Assembly (NCBI GenBank): GCA_000727475.1
Contig: KL647311.1
Location: 1,154,484-1,218,483, forward strand
Direction of reading: 5' to 3'
Length of the DNA: 64,000 nucleotides
Origin: Sarcocystis neurona
Taxonomy: Eukaryota > Apicomplexa > Conoidasida > Eucoccidiorida > Sarcocystidae
This document shows positions 36,501-47,555 of the stretch, piece by piece (positions within the stretch are counted from its first letter, which is position 1; the number at the start of each line of letters is the position of its first letter). The position numbers and the translations under genes were made by a program. The notes below the pieces were generated by a model. That model was not told where the DNA came from, did not search any database, and saw only the letters and a list, made by a program, of their open reading frames with translations.

Positions 36501-38977
36501 CGTCACCAGGCGGAGGAGGAGCAGCAGCAGGTGTTGCACAGAGAGAGAGCAGCAGGCGTCGCAGCGAGAGCAGCAAGTGGCGCAGGGAGAGCAGCAGGAA
36601 GCGTAGCAGCAGGAAGCGCAGTAGCAGGAAGCGCAGCAGCAGGAAGCGCAGCAGCAGGAAGCGCAGCAGCAGGAAGCGCAGTAGCAGGAAGCGCAGTAGT
36701 AGGAAGCGCCGCAGCAGCAGCAAGACGGCAGTAGCTCTATATGAAGCTGTTGAAAGACCGAGAGGGAGGAAGAGAAGGCGGCGAAAGACGAAGAGAAGGG
36801 AAAAGAAGAAGGTGAGGACATTGCTGCAGCTGCTGCTACAGCAACAGAAGAAACGTGCGTCCTTACTTGCAACAAAGAAGAGCAGTTGATACGCAGTGAC
36901 CCAGTTCTCGGGAATTCCTGCTGCCTACCACAATATTCACAAACGCATGCACTTCAATAAATAATAAATGCATATATATACATATATTTGTGTGTATACA
37001 TATATATATATATAGATATAGATATATGTGTGTTTATACATATATATAGATATATATATATATATGTGTGTGTATACATATATATATAGATATATATATA
37101 TATATGTGTGTGTAAACATATATATATATATGTGTGTGTATACATATATATAGATATATATATATATGTGTGTGTATACATATATATATATAGAGAGAGA
37201 GATATATATATATAGATATAGATAGATATATATATATATATGTGTATCCATATATACATATGTNNNNNNNNNNNNNNNNNNNNNNNNNNNNNNNNNNNNN
37301 NNNNNNNNNNNNNNNNNNNNNNNNNNNNNNNNNNNNNNNNNNNNNNNNNNNNNNNNNNNNNNNNNNNNNNNNNNNNNNNNNNNNNNNNNNNNNNNNNNNN
37401 NNNNNNNNNNNNNNNNNNNNNNNNNNNNNNNNNNNNNNNNNNNNNNNNNNNNNNNNNNNNNNNNNNNNNNNNNNNNNNNNNNNNNNNNNNNNNNNNNNNN
37501 NNNNNNNNNNNNNNNNNNNNNNNNNNNNNNNNNNNNNNNNNNNNNNNNNNNNNNNNNNNNNNNNNNNNNNNNNNNNNNNNNNNNNNNNNNNNNNNNNNNN
37601 NNNNNNNNNNNNNNNNNNNNNNNNNNNNNNNNNNNNNNNNNNNNNNNNNNNNNNNNNNNNNNNNNNNNNNNNNNNNNNNNNNNNNNNNNNNNNNNNNNNN
37701 NNNNNNNNNNNNNNNNNNNNNNNNNNNNNNNNNNNNNNNNNNNNNNNNNNNNNNNNNNNNNNNNNNNNNNNNNNNNNNNNNNNNNNNNNNNNNNNNNNNN
37801 NNNNNNNNNNNNNNNNNNNNNNNNNNNNNNNNNNNNNNNNNNNNNNNNNNNNNNNNNNNNNNNNNNNNNNNNNNNNNNNNNNNNNNNNNNNNNNNNNNNN
37901 NNNNNNNNNNNNNNNNNNNNNNNNNNNNNNNNNNNNNNNNNNNNNNNNNNNNNNNNNNNNNNNNNNNNNNNNNNNNNNNNNNNNNNNNNNNNNNNNNNNN
38001 NNNNNNNNNNNNNNNNNNNNNNNNNNNNNNNNNNNATATATATACATTATATACATATATATGCGTATATATGCATATATATATATATACATATATATAC
38101 ATATACATACACATATATACATATACATACATATATATACATATACATACATATATATATATATGCACATCCAAGGATTTATATGCATTTACGTAAACAC
38201 ATACGTGTGTGTATGTGCATGCATATTCGTATGGTCTACACAGAATATATATACATTCTCCCACTGGTGTTTATATATGTAAGTCTGTCTACACATATAT
38301 ATAGATAGAGTTATTTACGTATAAAGTATACATTCGTATTCGTATAAATATATATGTATAAATGAATATCTACGTATACAATATATATACACAATATATA
38401 CAGATACTGTTATACACACGTCATGTATACACGCCTGTACTCATATACGTATTGATAAATATACACGAATACACGTATATACATACGTGAATTCATATAT
38501 ATTCATGTATACACATGTATGCTAAGATATATATATATATATATATATTTATGTGTATACGTATATATCCATATATACATACATACACTCATATATGTTT
38601 ATGTACACAAACGTATACTCATATATATATATATATGTAATTCCACATATACACAGGCACACTAATATATATGTATACATATGTGTGTATATCCACGTAT
38701 ACACACCTGTACTCATATATATTCCTATACACACATATACTATTATGTATGTATATATATATATATGCGCATATATATGTATATATTCATGTATACACAC
38801 GTATACTCACCTGCATATACATATATGTATATTTATGTGTATAAACATGAATCTATATACACGTGTATTATTATACGTACACATATGTACATATTCATGT
38901 ATACACATCTATACTCACACAGGTATACAAATACATATACATATACATAAATATATATATATATATAAACAAGCGTA

Positions 38978-39008
<31 letters not shown>

Positions 39009-40852
39009 TAAGGTGTTCATGTATACAGTCTCTAGACATACGTATGTATATATATGTAGGCGCGCAGCTACATACAAGCGCGCACGTGAAATGATCTTAC
39101 GCAGTAAATACGAGTAATGCGTTCTCTGGAAGAAGAAAGAAATATCTGTCGACGTCTCGTAAGAAACGCTGACAGAAGAAACTGCTGGAATTTTCTTTCG
39201 AAAGAGCCCAGCGACTGGCAGGTCCCTTGCTGCTGGTCCGGGGAGTGGGGAGCGCATGCAGCAGGGGAAGAGTGCAGCAGAAACAGAAGAGGCGAGACGA
39301 GGGGGGGGGACCGAAAGACGCAGCACTCTGGAAATTTGAAAGTCAGCAGATGACCCCACGGATATGTGCGTGTGTCCCCGCCTCTATACGCATGCAAATG
39401 CGTGGACATACTTGTGGCTGCTCACACGCAATAATGACGAGAAACGGAGAACGGGCAAGAGGGCGACGCTGGGAAGCGAGAAGGGGAACGTCTCAGACGC
39501 ATGCAAAGTGACGCATGCATCGACATTTCATAGATGGGGCGCGCAGAGACAGACACAGGGAGACGACGAAAGGCAGAGAAATATGACTGCATGCGGAGAG
39601 AGAAAGGGACGAATACCACGTATATGTATGTGTACGTGTGTGTGTATGAAGATAGGACCAGAAAGCGAGAGAAAAGGAAGTTCAGAAAAAGTAGAGGAGG
39701 TTGGCTGTGAGGAGATTGGGGGGGTACAGCGGCTGGTGGACAGCAGCGGAAACAGCGGGACAGCGAGATATACAGAGAGACAAAACGGGGTGTACGTACA
39801 CCGCGCGCGCATTCGCGACAGACAAGAAGAAGTATACGCAGAGAAGGGAGACTCCGTTGTGTGTGTGTGTGTATACAGAAAAGAAAAGGGAGATTCTGTT
39901 GTATTTGTATATACAAAAGAGATGGGAGACTCTCTTGTGTGTATATATACAGAAGAGAAGGGAAACTCTGTTGTATGTGTAGATATAGAAGAGAAGGGAG
40001 ACTCTGCTGTGTGTGTGTATATATATATACAGAAAAGAGAAGGGCGACTCTGCTGTGTGTATATATACAGAAGAGAAGGGCGACTCTGTTGTGTGTGTAT
40101 GTGTACATACAGAAGCTGAGAAGGGAAGACAAAGAGAAGCAAAAGAATTGTTGTGGACAAGAAGAGGGACGGAAGGATAAAAATAGAGAGACACAAAGAC
40201 GGAGAGCGAGACACAAAAAGAGAGAGATGCGGCAGACGACCGCCACGGGTGCTGCTGCTGCTGCTGCTGCACAGAGACGCGTGTCTTCCGTCGTCGCAAG
40301 AAGAGCAGGAAAAGAGAGACACAGACACGGACACACAGACACAGACACGGACAAAGGATGGGGAGGGGGGGGAAATTTCAGAGAGAAGGCAGGTGGTACT
40401 TCTATACGTGGCAGCGCATGCAAGCAACTGCATGCATACACATATTAAAGACCCATAGTAAAACACAGGTCTGCGGGTTGCCGAGGACATCTAGACGCCA
40501 CTCTTGAGAAAAGGACGTCGCTACGTCTTTGCAGTTCGAAAGATTTGAACCACCGGAGAAATTGCATGCGTTTGTACAGAGAGTCAGGAAAAGGAAGGAC
40601 GGGGTTTTCTTGCATGCGAGGACGTATCACTGGCACTTCGTCTGCGCAGTGCGGGAGACAGAGAGCGAGATATACACGCGAGTGTGCAATGGGGTGTACA
40701 GACACCCGTCGGGGCAATGAGAGAAGGAGCTTCAAAAACAGCACAAAGAGAAGACAGGTGGTGCAAAATGGACAACAGCAAAAAAACAAACAGCAACACA
40801 AACGAAGCAACAGCAACACCAACAGCAACACCAACAGCAGCACCAACAGCAA

Positions 40853-40913
<61 letters not shown>

Positions 40914-43900
40914 AGGAGTGCCAAGACATTCTGCACGCATGCGTACCTCAACAAAGGTGAGATTGTCGGGAACGGGAAGGCAAAAGTCCGCTTCTGCTGC
41001 TACGTACTCTGCGTAGCAGCCACCCGCAGACAGAAGTGTCATCACCCGATCTCCGGGTCGATAAACACGGGGAAGGAAAGGCGACGGAGTAGCAGCAGCG
41101 GCAGCGAAATCAGCAGTGGCACCCGCAGCAGAAGTAGCGTCACCAGAGGAGGACGGAGCTGCACGGGCAGCAACAGGAGACGGAGTGGAGCCGGTTCCGG
41201 AAGAACCTGCAACAGCAGCAGATTCGACTGACGAAGAAGAAGAAGAGGCACGGAGAGGAGCAGCAACAGGACCGACAGGAGAAGAGGAAGAAGTATTTTC
41301 ATGGGCAGCGGTGGGCAGGATGTCCACAACTACGCCTGCTGCTTCAACTCCGAGAATCGGGCTCGCGAAGGGCGGCAACGGATACCTACCTGCGCAGCGG
41401 TAGCAGCAGAACAGCAGACGCAGCACCCGCGCGAAGGCAGCAGCAGTGTACGCAACGCTAGCAGGTCCAACACACTGACAGTCAACACACTGGTAGCAGC
41501 AGCAGCAGTGACCGCAGCAACAGCAGCAGAAGCAGCACCCAGAGCAACAACAGAGGCAGCAGAAGTGATGACAGCGGCAGCGGTGACAGCAGCAGTCCTG
41601 TACCTGCAGAAGCAGCAAATGCAGCAGAAGTAACAGCCACAGCAGCAGCAGACTAAGCAGCAGCAGCCGTTCAACTGGCAGCGCAGTGCCGGTGGTATCC
41701 GTAGCAGCGACAGCCGGAACAGCAGCGGCAGTCCCAGCAGCAGCAAGAGCAGTGGCAAGAGCAACAGCGGTCGGAGCAGCAGCGGCCACAGCGGAAGAAG
41801 CAGCAGCGACGGAATGAGAGGGTTGCAGCAACAGGGCAAGACTCTTCGTTAGTCAACAGGAAAACAGCAGCGGCACCCTCGCAATCACAAGCAGCAGCAG
41901 CAGCTGTATGAATGCAGGAGGCACCTTATATCAACACAGGGCTGCTCTCCTAATTCGTCGGGTTTCTTCTGTGTGAAATTGCCATTCGAAGGAAATTGTT
42001 CAAAAAGTCACGATGTCCTTTTCGAAGGTGGAATGGCAGATAAAAACGTTTCACCTCCTCTACACGAACGTATGCCTGTACCTCTACGACAGGTGAGTTG
42101 TCTCCCGTGGCCCAGGCACACTCCTCCTGTCTATACCTTCTTGCTGTGCAACTTGCGAACATGAAAGTGTCTCAGCCGCAGAGTAAGCGGCACCGCTGGA
42201 AAAGCAATCTACGCGAGCGTCCCAAAAAGCAAACTCGAAAGAAATCTGCTGCTGCACCATACACATATATATATGTGTGTGTATGCGTGGCAACCGTTCA
42301 AATACGTACGAGTAGGCACATATACATATGGGAAGGTAAGTATATATTCACCTGTACAGAGAGAAGGAGAGAAATAGAGACAGAGGGGACGTTTATGTAT
42401 GATGAGACACATGATTGTCCAAGGAAAGGAGTATCAAAACAAATATATATGGAGCGACAGAGAGCGCGGCGTACACAGAGAAAGCTGGAGAGGAGGAAAT
42501 GTAGCGGAAAAGGCCCACAGTGATATACGTAGCAGAGAGGTGGAGAGCTACAGAGACAGAAGGGTAAAAGACAGAATTTCTACATATTCATAGATGCAGC
42601 TGAAAATAGACAGACACAGATAGACGGCCAGAGAGCCAGACAGATACGTACAGAGGGCGAGCGGCACAAAGACACCACGAAAGCAGAGAAATCCACTAAT
42701 AGAAGAAGTGACAAGCGTGTGTTTCACTGCACAACGGGAAGACAGGGACAGAGGGAGACCACGGAAATATAAGAAATACGGAAAGGGAGCTGCAGGACGT
42801 TACACGCTTGGACCGCGGACTCCTCGTCACATGCGAATAGACGTTTGCAGCGTGCGTCGTGAAGAGCAGCTGTCCATCTCTCGAAGCGCGGCAAGCGACA
42901 GGCTGCGTTGCTCTTCTCAGGTGTACGTACACCGGAGACGCTGCCCACGCGACGGGCGGTGTCTGTACACCGGGCAACAAAGAGACGGACAAGGAGGTCT
43001 GGAGCGCGGGACCGAGCGACGACGATGTTTTCGTGAAACTGCCGTGCATGCTGCTGCGAGCAGCAAACGGCTCGTGCGTCTCCTTCTCAGCAGACGTACA
43101 CTTCTGCGTGTGGGCGAACAAATGCGGAGATTTTTTCTTCGAAGTGACGACGACGCTGAACGCGGGGAGGATGCGCAGAGATAAATCGTCTGCCCTCCCC
43201 GTCTACAGGAGAGCCTACCAAAGCTGGCCACAACACCCCATCTGCTGTTGATACGCATATATGTAGATTCTATATACGAATATATACTCTATATGGAGAG
43301 ACGTACACAGACGCATATATATGTACGTGGGTGGGTAGATATATGTGTACGCGTTACGTAGGGACATATATATGCCAACGTAAATGTACGTGTAGATGGA
43401 CTGCTGCCCATGTCTCAGTTACTTGATGGAGATACATATACAGTCTATATACACTTGTGATCACTGGTAGATATACACGTACCCTTATATGTACTCGTGT
43501 GTGTACAGATATATACACATATAGAGAGAGAGGGAGAGGTATATAAATATATATAAATATATATATACGATACGTGGATAGAAACAGAGATATGGACATG
43601 GGTATATACATACGTATTAGTGTATCCTCGTGTATACGTATGTGTGGATAAATATATGTTTTTAGACTTGTACGTACAGAGGTATGTACAGGACATGCAT
43701 GTGTCTGTCTGTGCGCATAAATAGACACAATTGTATATGCATGCATGCATGGAACTACGTGTATAGACGTCTGTGGAGGGATCTATTTATATAGGTGTAC
43801 ATATATATGTGTGGGGAATACATGTATCTCTCTCTGTATGTGCGAATGAATATACACATATGTGTATACCTGCATGCATGTATGATGTAGACGTGTGTTT

Positions 43901-44966
43901 AGGTAAGTATATATATATATATATATATATATGTAGGTGTACAGAGGCGTGCATGCGTCTCTATGGAGGGATAAAAACAGACTTCTGCCGTACGCGCTTG
44001 AAAAGGATCACCTTCCTTTTCTCTAACAAATGAGTGTTGAAAGCTGCACGGCGTTACGCTCTCCTACCGACGCGGCGCGCGCTGTTCTGCAGTTTCTTCA
44101 GCTATATGCACGTATTATATATATATAGGATACAAGCATGTGTCTTATGTGTATTTGGGCCTCATAAAGATATGCGTAGGTACTTACCTTTATAAATAGA
44201 TGGAGGTGTTTGTGTACAGACAGACACACTTTGTCTGTGTCCGTACACAAAACTGCACATATATATATATATACGTATAAACAAAGAGAGAGAGAGGCAC
44301 CTACATACATATATATAGATGTGTGTATATATGTATATTTGTAACATATACATATATATGTATATACTACAAACATGTGTTGATAGTAACATATGTATCT
44401 ATATATACACGTAACTATATGTTTATATACACGTGTGTATATGTACGGGGGTACATATGTTAGTGAAGTGTATACTTCGCGTGTATGGCATTTTCTGTAG
44501 AGAAGAGGATGAACGAAATGAGCAGCCGCAGCTCACCCAGCTTCTGCAAGATATCCATGCGGTTTACTCCGGCTGCATGCACACGGAGAAGAAGCTGCGG
44601 GTACTGCTGCTGGAAATACTCCGCCTCCGCTGCTTGTCGCGGCACTGGCACAGACCCCACACGCAGTCGAAACGGCGGCTGCCTTCCCGGTGACTTAGGT
44701 GTACGTACACCTCCTGCGGTCGCAGCACGCGCAGCAGCAGGTGAGACGCTTGGCGCCGAAGCCGCCTGCCGCCGAAAGTCGCTTTCATCCCTCGTCTCCC
44801 CGTCTGCTCCTGCTGTTGTGGCTGCCGCTGCTGCTGTTGCTGCTGCCGCTCCTGCTGCTGGTGCTGCCGCTGCTGCGAAGGTCGGAGGTGCAGCGGAAGC
44901 AGCAGCGAGAAGCACCGCCTTCATTTGCTGCTGGAGACGACCACTGCACGATCCACCACCTGCCAT
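26071..44966 (-). CDS. Quinone oxidoreductase, PIG3/zeta-crystallin type (MDR family), 9 exons
   Basis: Exons (minus, 5' to 3'): 44537-44966, 40947-41389, 36867-36924, 35022-about 35093, 33843-33944, 31596-31671, 30069-30149, 27256-27448, 26071-26169. All borders except the start of the fourth exon have GT..AG signals and matching phases. The joined product, about 517 residues, follows the whole fold of NADPH:quinone oxidoreductases of the PIG3 (TP53I3) group: MKAVLL start, [40 protein letters not shown] and [22 protein letters not shown], the Rossmann motif [27 protein letters not shown] and NAGKILLSL. The family is usually about 330 residues; the excess is Ala/Ser-rich inserts in the first two exons. 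No zinc-ligand pattern is seen, as expected for this group. Known members reduce quinones with NADPH in the cytosol; the substrate here is unknown. Introns total about 17 kb, one containing a gap. Confidence 0.85.
27256..27448 (-). CDS. Quinone oxidoreductase exon 8
   Basis: Acceptor TGGCGTGTAG|, one leading base completing Arg, then [27 protein letters not shown] and [16 protein letters not shown], donor AAA|GTAAGG. This matches the strand and helix after the nucleotide-binding domain in PIG3-like enzymes. Confidence 0.85.
27449..30068 (-). other. Intron 7 of the oxidoreductase with (GATA)n and a 202-bp duplication
   Basis: Holds a GATA/TAGA tetranucleotide block (29120-29600), TATA repeats, a diverged duplication (GTCGAATAAGCA at 28315, GTCGAATAAGCA at 28517), and a CAG-rich block on the + strand (27480-28110), which is CTG-rich on the sense strand of the gene. 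Confidence 0.7.
30069..30149 (-). CDS. Quinone oxidoreductase exon 7
   Basis: Acceptor TTGACTTCGCAG|, one leading base, [20 protein letters not shown] then CCAFDA, donor CG|GTATTT. The split Arg codon joins AFDAR to WVLYG as in the family (typically DGRWVLYG). Confidence 0.85.
31596..31671 (-). CDS. Quinone oxidoreductase exon 6
   Basis: Acceptor CTTCCTGCAG|, 76 nt, encodes (G)[14 protein letters not shown] then [10 protein letters not shown], donor CG|GTGTGC. It joins TSLG to GATHAL and NGR to GVDL with intact codons. Confidence 0.85.
32816..33340. repeat. Three diverged tandem copies, 178-199 bp apart
   Basis: Landmarks CTTAGACAAATTCTAC (32821), TTTGAACAAATGCTAC (33020) and CTTGAACAAATGCTGT (33198) are each followed about 50 bp later by TAGATGYTRT. 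Variable (TA)n separates them. Within intron 5 of the oxidoreductase. Confidence 0.75.
33843..33944 (-). CDS. Quinone oxidoreductase exon 5 (Rossmann fold)
   Basis: Encodes (G)[15 protein letters not shown] then [18 protein letters not shown], donor G|GTATAT. The chosen acceptor is CGTTTAG|GTGTGG at 33945-33947, which joins AAASG to VGTALL. An upstream in-frame reading ([13 protein letters not shown]) is possible but would duplicate the motif. Confidence 0.8.
35022..35093 (-). CDS. Quinone oxidoreductase exon 4, 5' border uncertain
   Basis: The 3' part is clear: AVLVHAAAS plus G, donor G|GTGAGAG in phase 1, giving the nucleotide-binding motif AAASGVGT across the junction. Start 35093 (GACGAAG|GT) fits the phase of the previous exon but adds about nine residues over the family spacing. 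The stronger-looking TGTGTGCAG| at 35050-35052 is out of phase and would require an extra microexon. Confidence 0.6.
36590..36722. repeat. 15-bp tandem array, about 8 copies
   Basis: Unit AGCAGGAAGCGCAGC with few variants, in intron 3 of the oxidoreductase. A periodic [12 protein letters not shown] pseudo-protein results on the + strand. Confidence 0.85.
36867..36924 (-). CDS. Quinone oxidoreductase exon 3
   Basis: A 58-nt exon between TTGTGGTAG| and A|GTAAGG encoding [19 protein letters not shown], the conserved substrate-pocket helix of the family (typically AAxPExWLTAxQLL). Confidence 0.85.
37264..38035. other. Assembly gap (772 N)
   Basis: N run within the TATA-rich intron between exons 2 and 3 of the oxidoreductase. 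The flanks are (TA)n/TATACA repeats and are not copies of each other, so the true length is unknown. Confidence 0.95.
39789..39802. repeat. GGTGTACGTACACC inverted repeat
   Basis: Exact copy, in the second intron of the oxidoreductase, just upstream of the minisatellite at 39838-40118. Confidence 0.65.
39838..40118. repeat. Minisatellite, about 7 units of 32-46 bp
   Basis: Units begin GAGAAGGGAGACTCTGTTGTG and end in a variable TG/TA tract plus CAGAA. Unit length varies because the embedded microsatellite varies. It lies in an intron of the oxidoreductase. Translated on the + strand it gives a periodic pseudo-protein ([12 protein letters not shown]), which I do not accept as a gene. Confidence 0.85.
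40693..40706. repeat. GGTGT-N4-ACACC inverted repeat, core ACAG
   Basis: Variant copy GGTGTACAGACACC in the second intron of the oxidoreductase. Confidence 0.6.
40947..41389 (-). CDS. Quinone oxidoreductase exon 2
   Basis: Acceptor CCGCTGCGCAG|, 443 nt. Encodes [20 protein letters not shown], then a Ser/Ala/Pro-rich insert of about 75 residues, then [20 protein letters not shown] and [12 protein letters not shown], donor GAG|GTACGC. The insert separates two conserved strands that normally lie close together. It is coded with TCT/GCT codons, so here the sense strand carries CTG-type repeats. Confidence 0.85.
42013..42092 (+). CDS. Candidate nested first exon on the + strand
   Basis: ATG at 42013, then [20 protein letters not shown] and CLYLYD, ending at an ideal donor AG|GTGAGT (phase 2). 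It sits inside the first intron of the minus-strand oxidoreductase, with non-repetitive sequence upstream. The last residues (NVCLYLYDR) recall the N-terminus of TRAPPC1/Bet5-type longin proteins, but no following exon was found. The minus ORF over the same bases (41950-42162) lacks such signals. Confidence 0.35.
42920..42972. repeat. Two GGTGT-N4-ACACC inverted repeats 39 bp apart
   Basis: GGTGTACGTACACC at 42920-42933 and GGTGTCTGTACACC at 42959-42972, inside a GC-rich non-repetitive island (42770-43250) of the first intron of the oxidoreductase. Confidence 0.65.
44537..44966 (-). CDS. Quinone oxidoreductase exon 1
   Basis: Two starts are possible: ATG at 44966 ([14 protein letters not shown]) or ATG at 44924 (MKAVLL), the latter matching the usual family N-terminus. 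An Ala-rich insert of about 75 residues follows, then [31 protein letters not shown] and KL, donor G|GTGAGC in phase 1. Confidence 0.8.
44699..44712. repeat. GGTGTACGTACACC inverted repeat in coding sequence
   Basis: Exact copy inside exon 1 of the oxidoreductase, read as GVRTP within the low-complexity insert. It shows the element can sit in translated sequence. Confidence 0.65.
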
Positions 44967-45839
44967 TGCTTCTTATTAGCAGGAAAAGAAGTTCTTCGGC
45001 ATTTCCCAATATTTGCTTTGTCGTCTGCGACAGCTCAGGGGCTGGCGTCTGTACACCTGCATGTGGACGTGGTGGGTGTTCACAAAGAAGCTGAGTCACA
45101 TGCCCATAATATCACAGCCACATATGTACCGGCCTATAACCCACACTACTCATATATATATATATGTGTGTGCGTACATGTATGTGCGTACAAGCGTGTA
45201 CTCGACTGTATTTATGCGTGTTCCTCACCTTATCCATATACAAAAAATATATATATGTATATGCATGCGTATGTGTACGTACAGCATGCACCGTAATGTA
45301 TTTACGTGTGTTTCAAACACTACATATGTTCGTGTGTATGTATATGTAAGTGTATGTGAGTACGCATCCGAACGTATATATATGTGCTTCTCGCACTATT
45401 CATATATGTGTACGCGTAGTTTTAAGTGCGGATACGCATGCATCCCAATATATGTTTCTACGCATATACGACAAATGTATTCAAAAGCAGTCAGTCATTC
45501 AAATATACACATACACGCATATGAAAATGTATGTAAATATGCGTATGTACATATATATGTTATCGTGTCCATATAGACGTAAGAGTCTACCAACATGCAC
45601 GCGTATGTGTATGATAGGCAGCTGCAGGCAAGTATCAGAAGGCATGCATATGTTTGTGTACGCCCACTAATATACATTTGTTCGTACTGCCGTCTAGCTC
45701 ATTCAACTCAAGCAGACGATATACACACGCATATATATATATATATATATTTCTACATGTACTAGCCGTGTGCGGTTGTACAAGTGCGACTATTTACGCG
45801 TTCACAAATAGACGCATATATACATATATATATATATGT

Positions 45840-46110
45840 ATATATATATCTACTGCTTGGATATGGAACGCTACAGCAACAAATGTGTGTCTGGATCGAC
45901 GGACAGGCCAGCACATGCATGTATGAGGTACGCACGTACAACTCCACATTTCTCTAGATGCATGCGGTAGCAGAAGTACAGTGTGCACAAGCTGACGAGA
46001 ATATACATATACATATATATATATTTTGGCTGACTTTGATAGGCTACAGAAACATCTGTGTGTGTGGACTGACGGACGTGGCAGTACACGCACATATGAG
46101 ATATTAGGGA
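45840..46110. repeat. Diverged tandem duplication, about 173-bp spacing
   Basis: CTACAGCAACAAATGTGTGT (45871) and CTACAGAAACATCTGTGTGT (46044) are each followed by a matching GACGGAC segment and preceded by TATATATAT. Confidence 0.7.
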
Positions 46111-46474
46111 TGGGGTTGTCTGTTGGACAGCACAGTCGCGTGCCGCGCAGAAGCTGTAATCACGGGCATAAAATACGTTCCTCATAAAGGTACACACAGA
46201 AATAAATGTGCAGCTCCCCAGTTCTACACTTGTCGTAATCACACTTTTCAAATTTGCCGTTATTTTGTTGCTTTCGTCCGCATTTGTAGCTAAAGAGAAA
46301 CAGCTCTCCGTAAAAAACAGAGAAGGGCGGCTGCGCATGTCCTCCTTTCCACGTGGAAACAAACAACGGCATTTTGCTGCAGCGGCCTGCATGAAGCTGC
46401 TACCGTTGCTGCAACGGCTATACACTACGACGACGGCTGGAAAAACGACGGCTCCACGGGTGTTGGTGGCTTAC

Positions 46475-46697
46475 TGCATTGCTGTTGGGGCTCCTGCGGT
46501 TGTTGCCCGTGTGCTGCTGCTGTTGCTGTGCGGCGGCCGCACAGTGACTGCCGTTGCTGCTGCTGCCGCTGTTGGGCTATGGCTCTCGCGCGGCGCTCCT
46601 GATGCTGCTGCGTTCTGCTGCTGCAGCTTAGCGGTATGTCGCTTCCTGTTGAGGAAAGCGCGGAAACAACACCTCCATGTAACTCTCTGACATGCAA
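46475..46697 (-). CDS. Candidate 5' exon, Gln-tract, upstream of the oxidoreductase
   Basis: ATG at 46697 opens MHVRELHGGVVSALSSTGSD, then a Gln/Arg-rich run, ending at a strong donor A|GTAAGC in phase 1. That phase would fit an acceptor (AATGGCAG|GT) inside exon 1 of the oxidoreductase, giving a longer N-terminus in place of the ATG at 44966. Sense-strand CAG repeats fit an exon on this strand. The opposite strand is also open (46208-46690). Confidence 0.25.
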
Positions 46698-47277
46698 ATG
46701 GCGCGCAGCGGACTCGATTTACTCGTTCATGGGCGCCACGGCGTGTCGTGAGGCGTCCTGTTCGTACCGACAAACGTGGAATTTCGAACGGCATGGCACA
46801 CACACGCGCACGCGTGTAAAAAATTCGGGCACTTACGTGTACATATATATATATAATGCATGTACCGGACACTACCGTACATATATGTATCTGGTTATAC
46901 ATGTGTAAGTGTTTGCACGTTTGTTTGTATGTAGTGTCGTCGGAAGGTGTGCGTAGGCAAATTTCTACATGTACACTCACGTACAGATGCGCAAGTCTTT
47001 ACGCACACATATGTACGAGCTTGTATTCACAGCTCTCTTCCACGTGTATACATATGAGGACATACTTTTACGCCCGTGTGCATGTAGATGTAGTGTATTC
47101 AGCAGTCTGTGTATCTTTTTTGCATGCGCATGTGTGTACAGTCACACGAGTCGTCACAAAGTCCCTCGGTAGAAAAGGAGTTAGTACTTATGAGTGTGTA
47201 CTATGTGTGCCTGCGAATACATGTTTTCCCAGGAGCACGTACGTGTATGTGTGTATATTTACAAGTATATAGACGTG

Positions 47278-47555
47278 CTGTGTAAGGCGAGGTGACTGTA
47301 CGAGATTACGGGTGAGGCTGAAAACATCCCCGAGTACAAAACGAAAACCGTTGAGTTTGCTCATATCTGTGCTCGTAGAGATGCTTGCGGATACGTTGCT
47401 TAAACTAATGTATTTACGCCTATGTACGAGCACGCACTTGTCTACTCACACAGACACGTGCTGTAAGGCGAGGCGACTGTACCGAGGGATCCCAGCGAAT
47501 GTGCACGCGGAGTTGAAAACGTCCCCCAGCCCAAAAAGGACGAAAAAGAGCACTC
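47278..47555. repeat. Diverged tandem duplication, about 181-bp spacing
   Basis: AAGGCGAGGTGACTGTAC (47284) and AAGGCGAGGCGACTGTAC (47465) are followed by related GCTGAAAAC / GTTGAAAAC segments. Sequence between the matching blocks is not conserved. Confidence 0.7.

Noticed and set aside
39364..40119. 251-residue + strand ORF with [10 protein letters not shown] repeats
   Set aside because: It is an in-frame reading of a minisatellite with microsatellite tails inside an oxidoreductase intron; unit lengths vary and no coding constraint is visible.
40530..40570. TTCGAA...TTTGAACC block resembling a tRNA T-arm
   Set aside because: No acceptor stem, D-arm or anticodon arm can be drawn around it.
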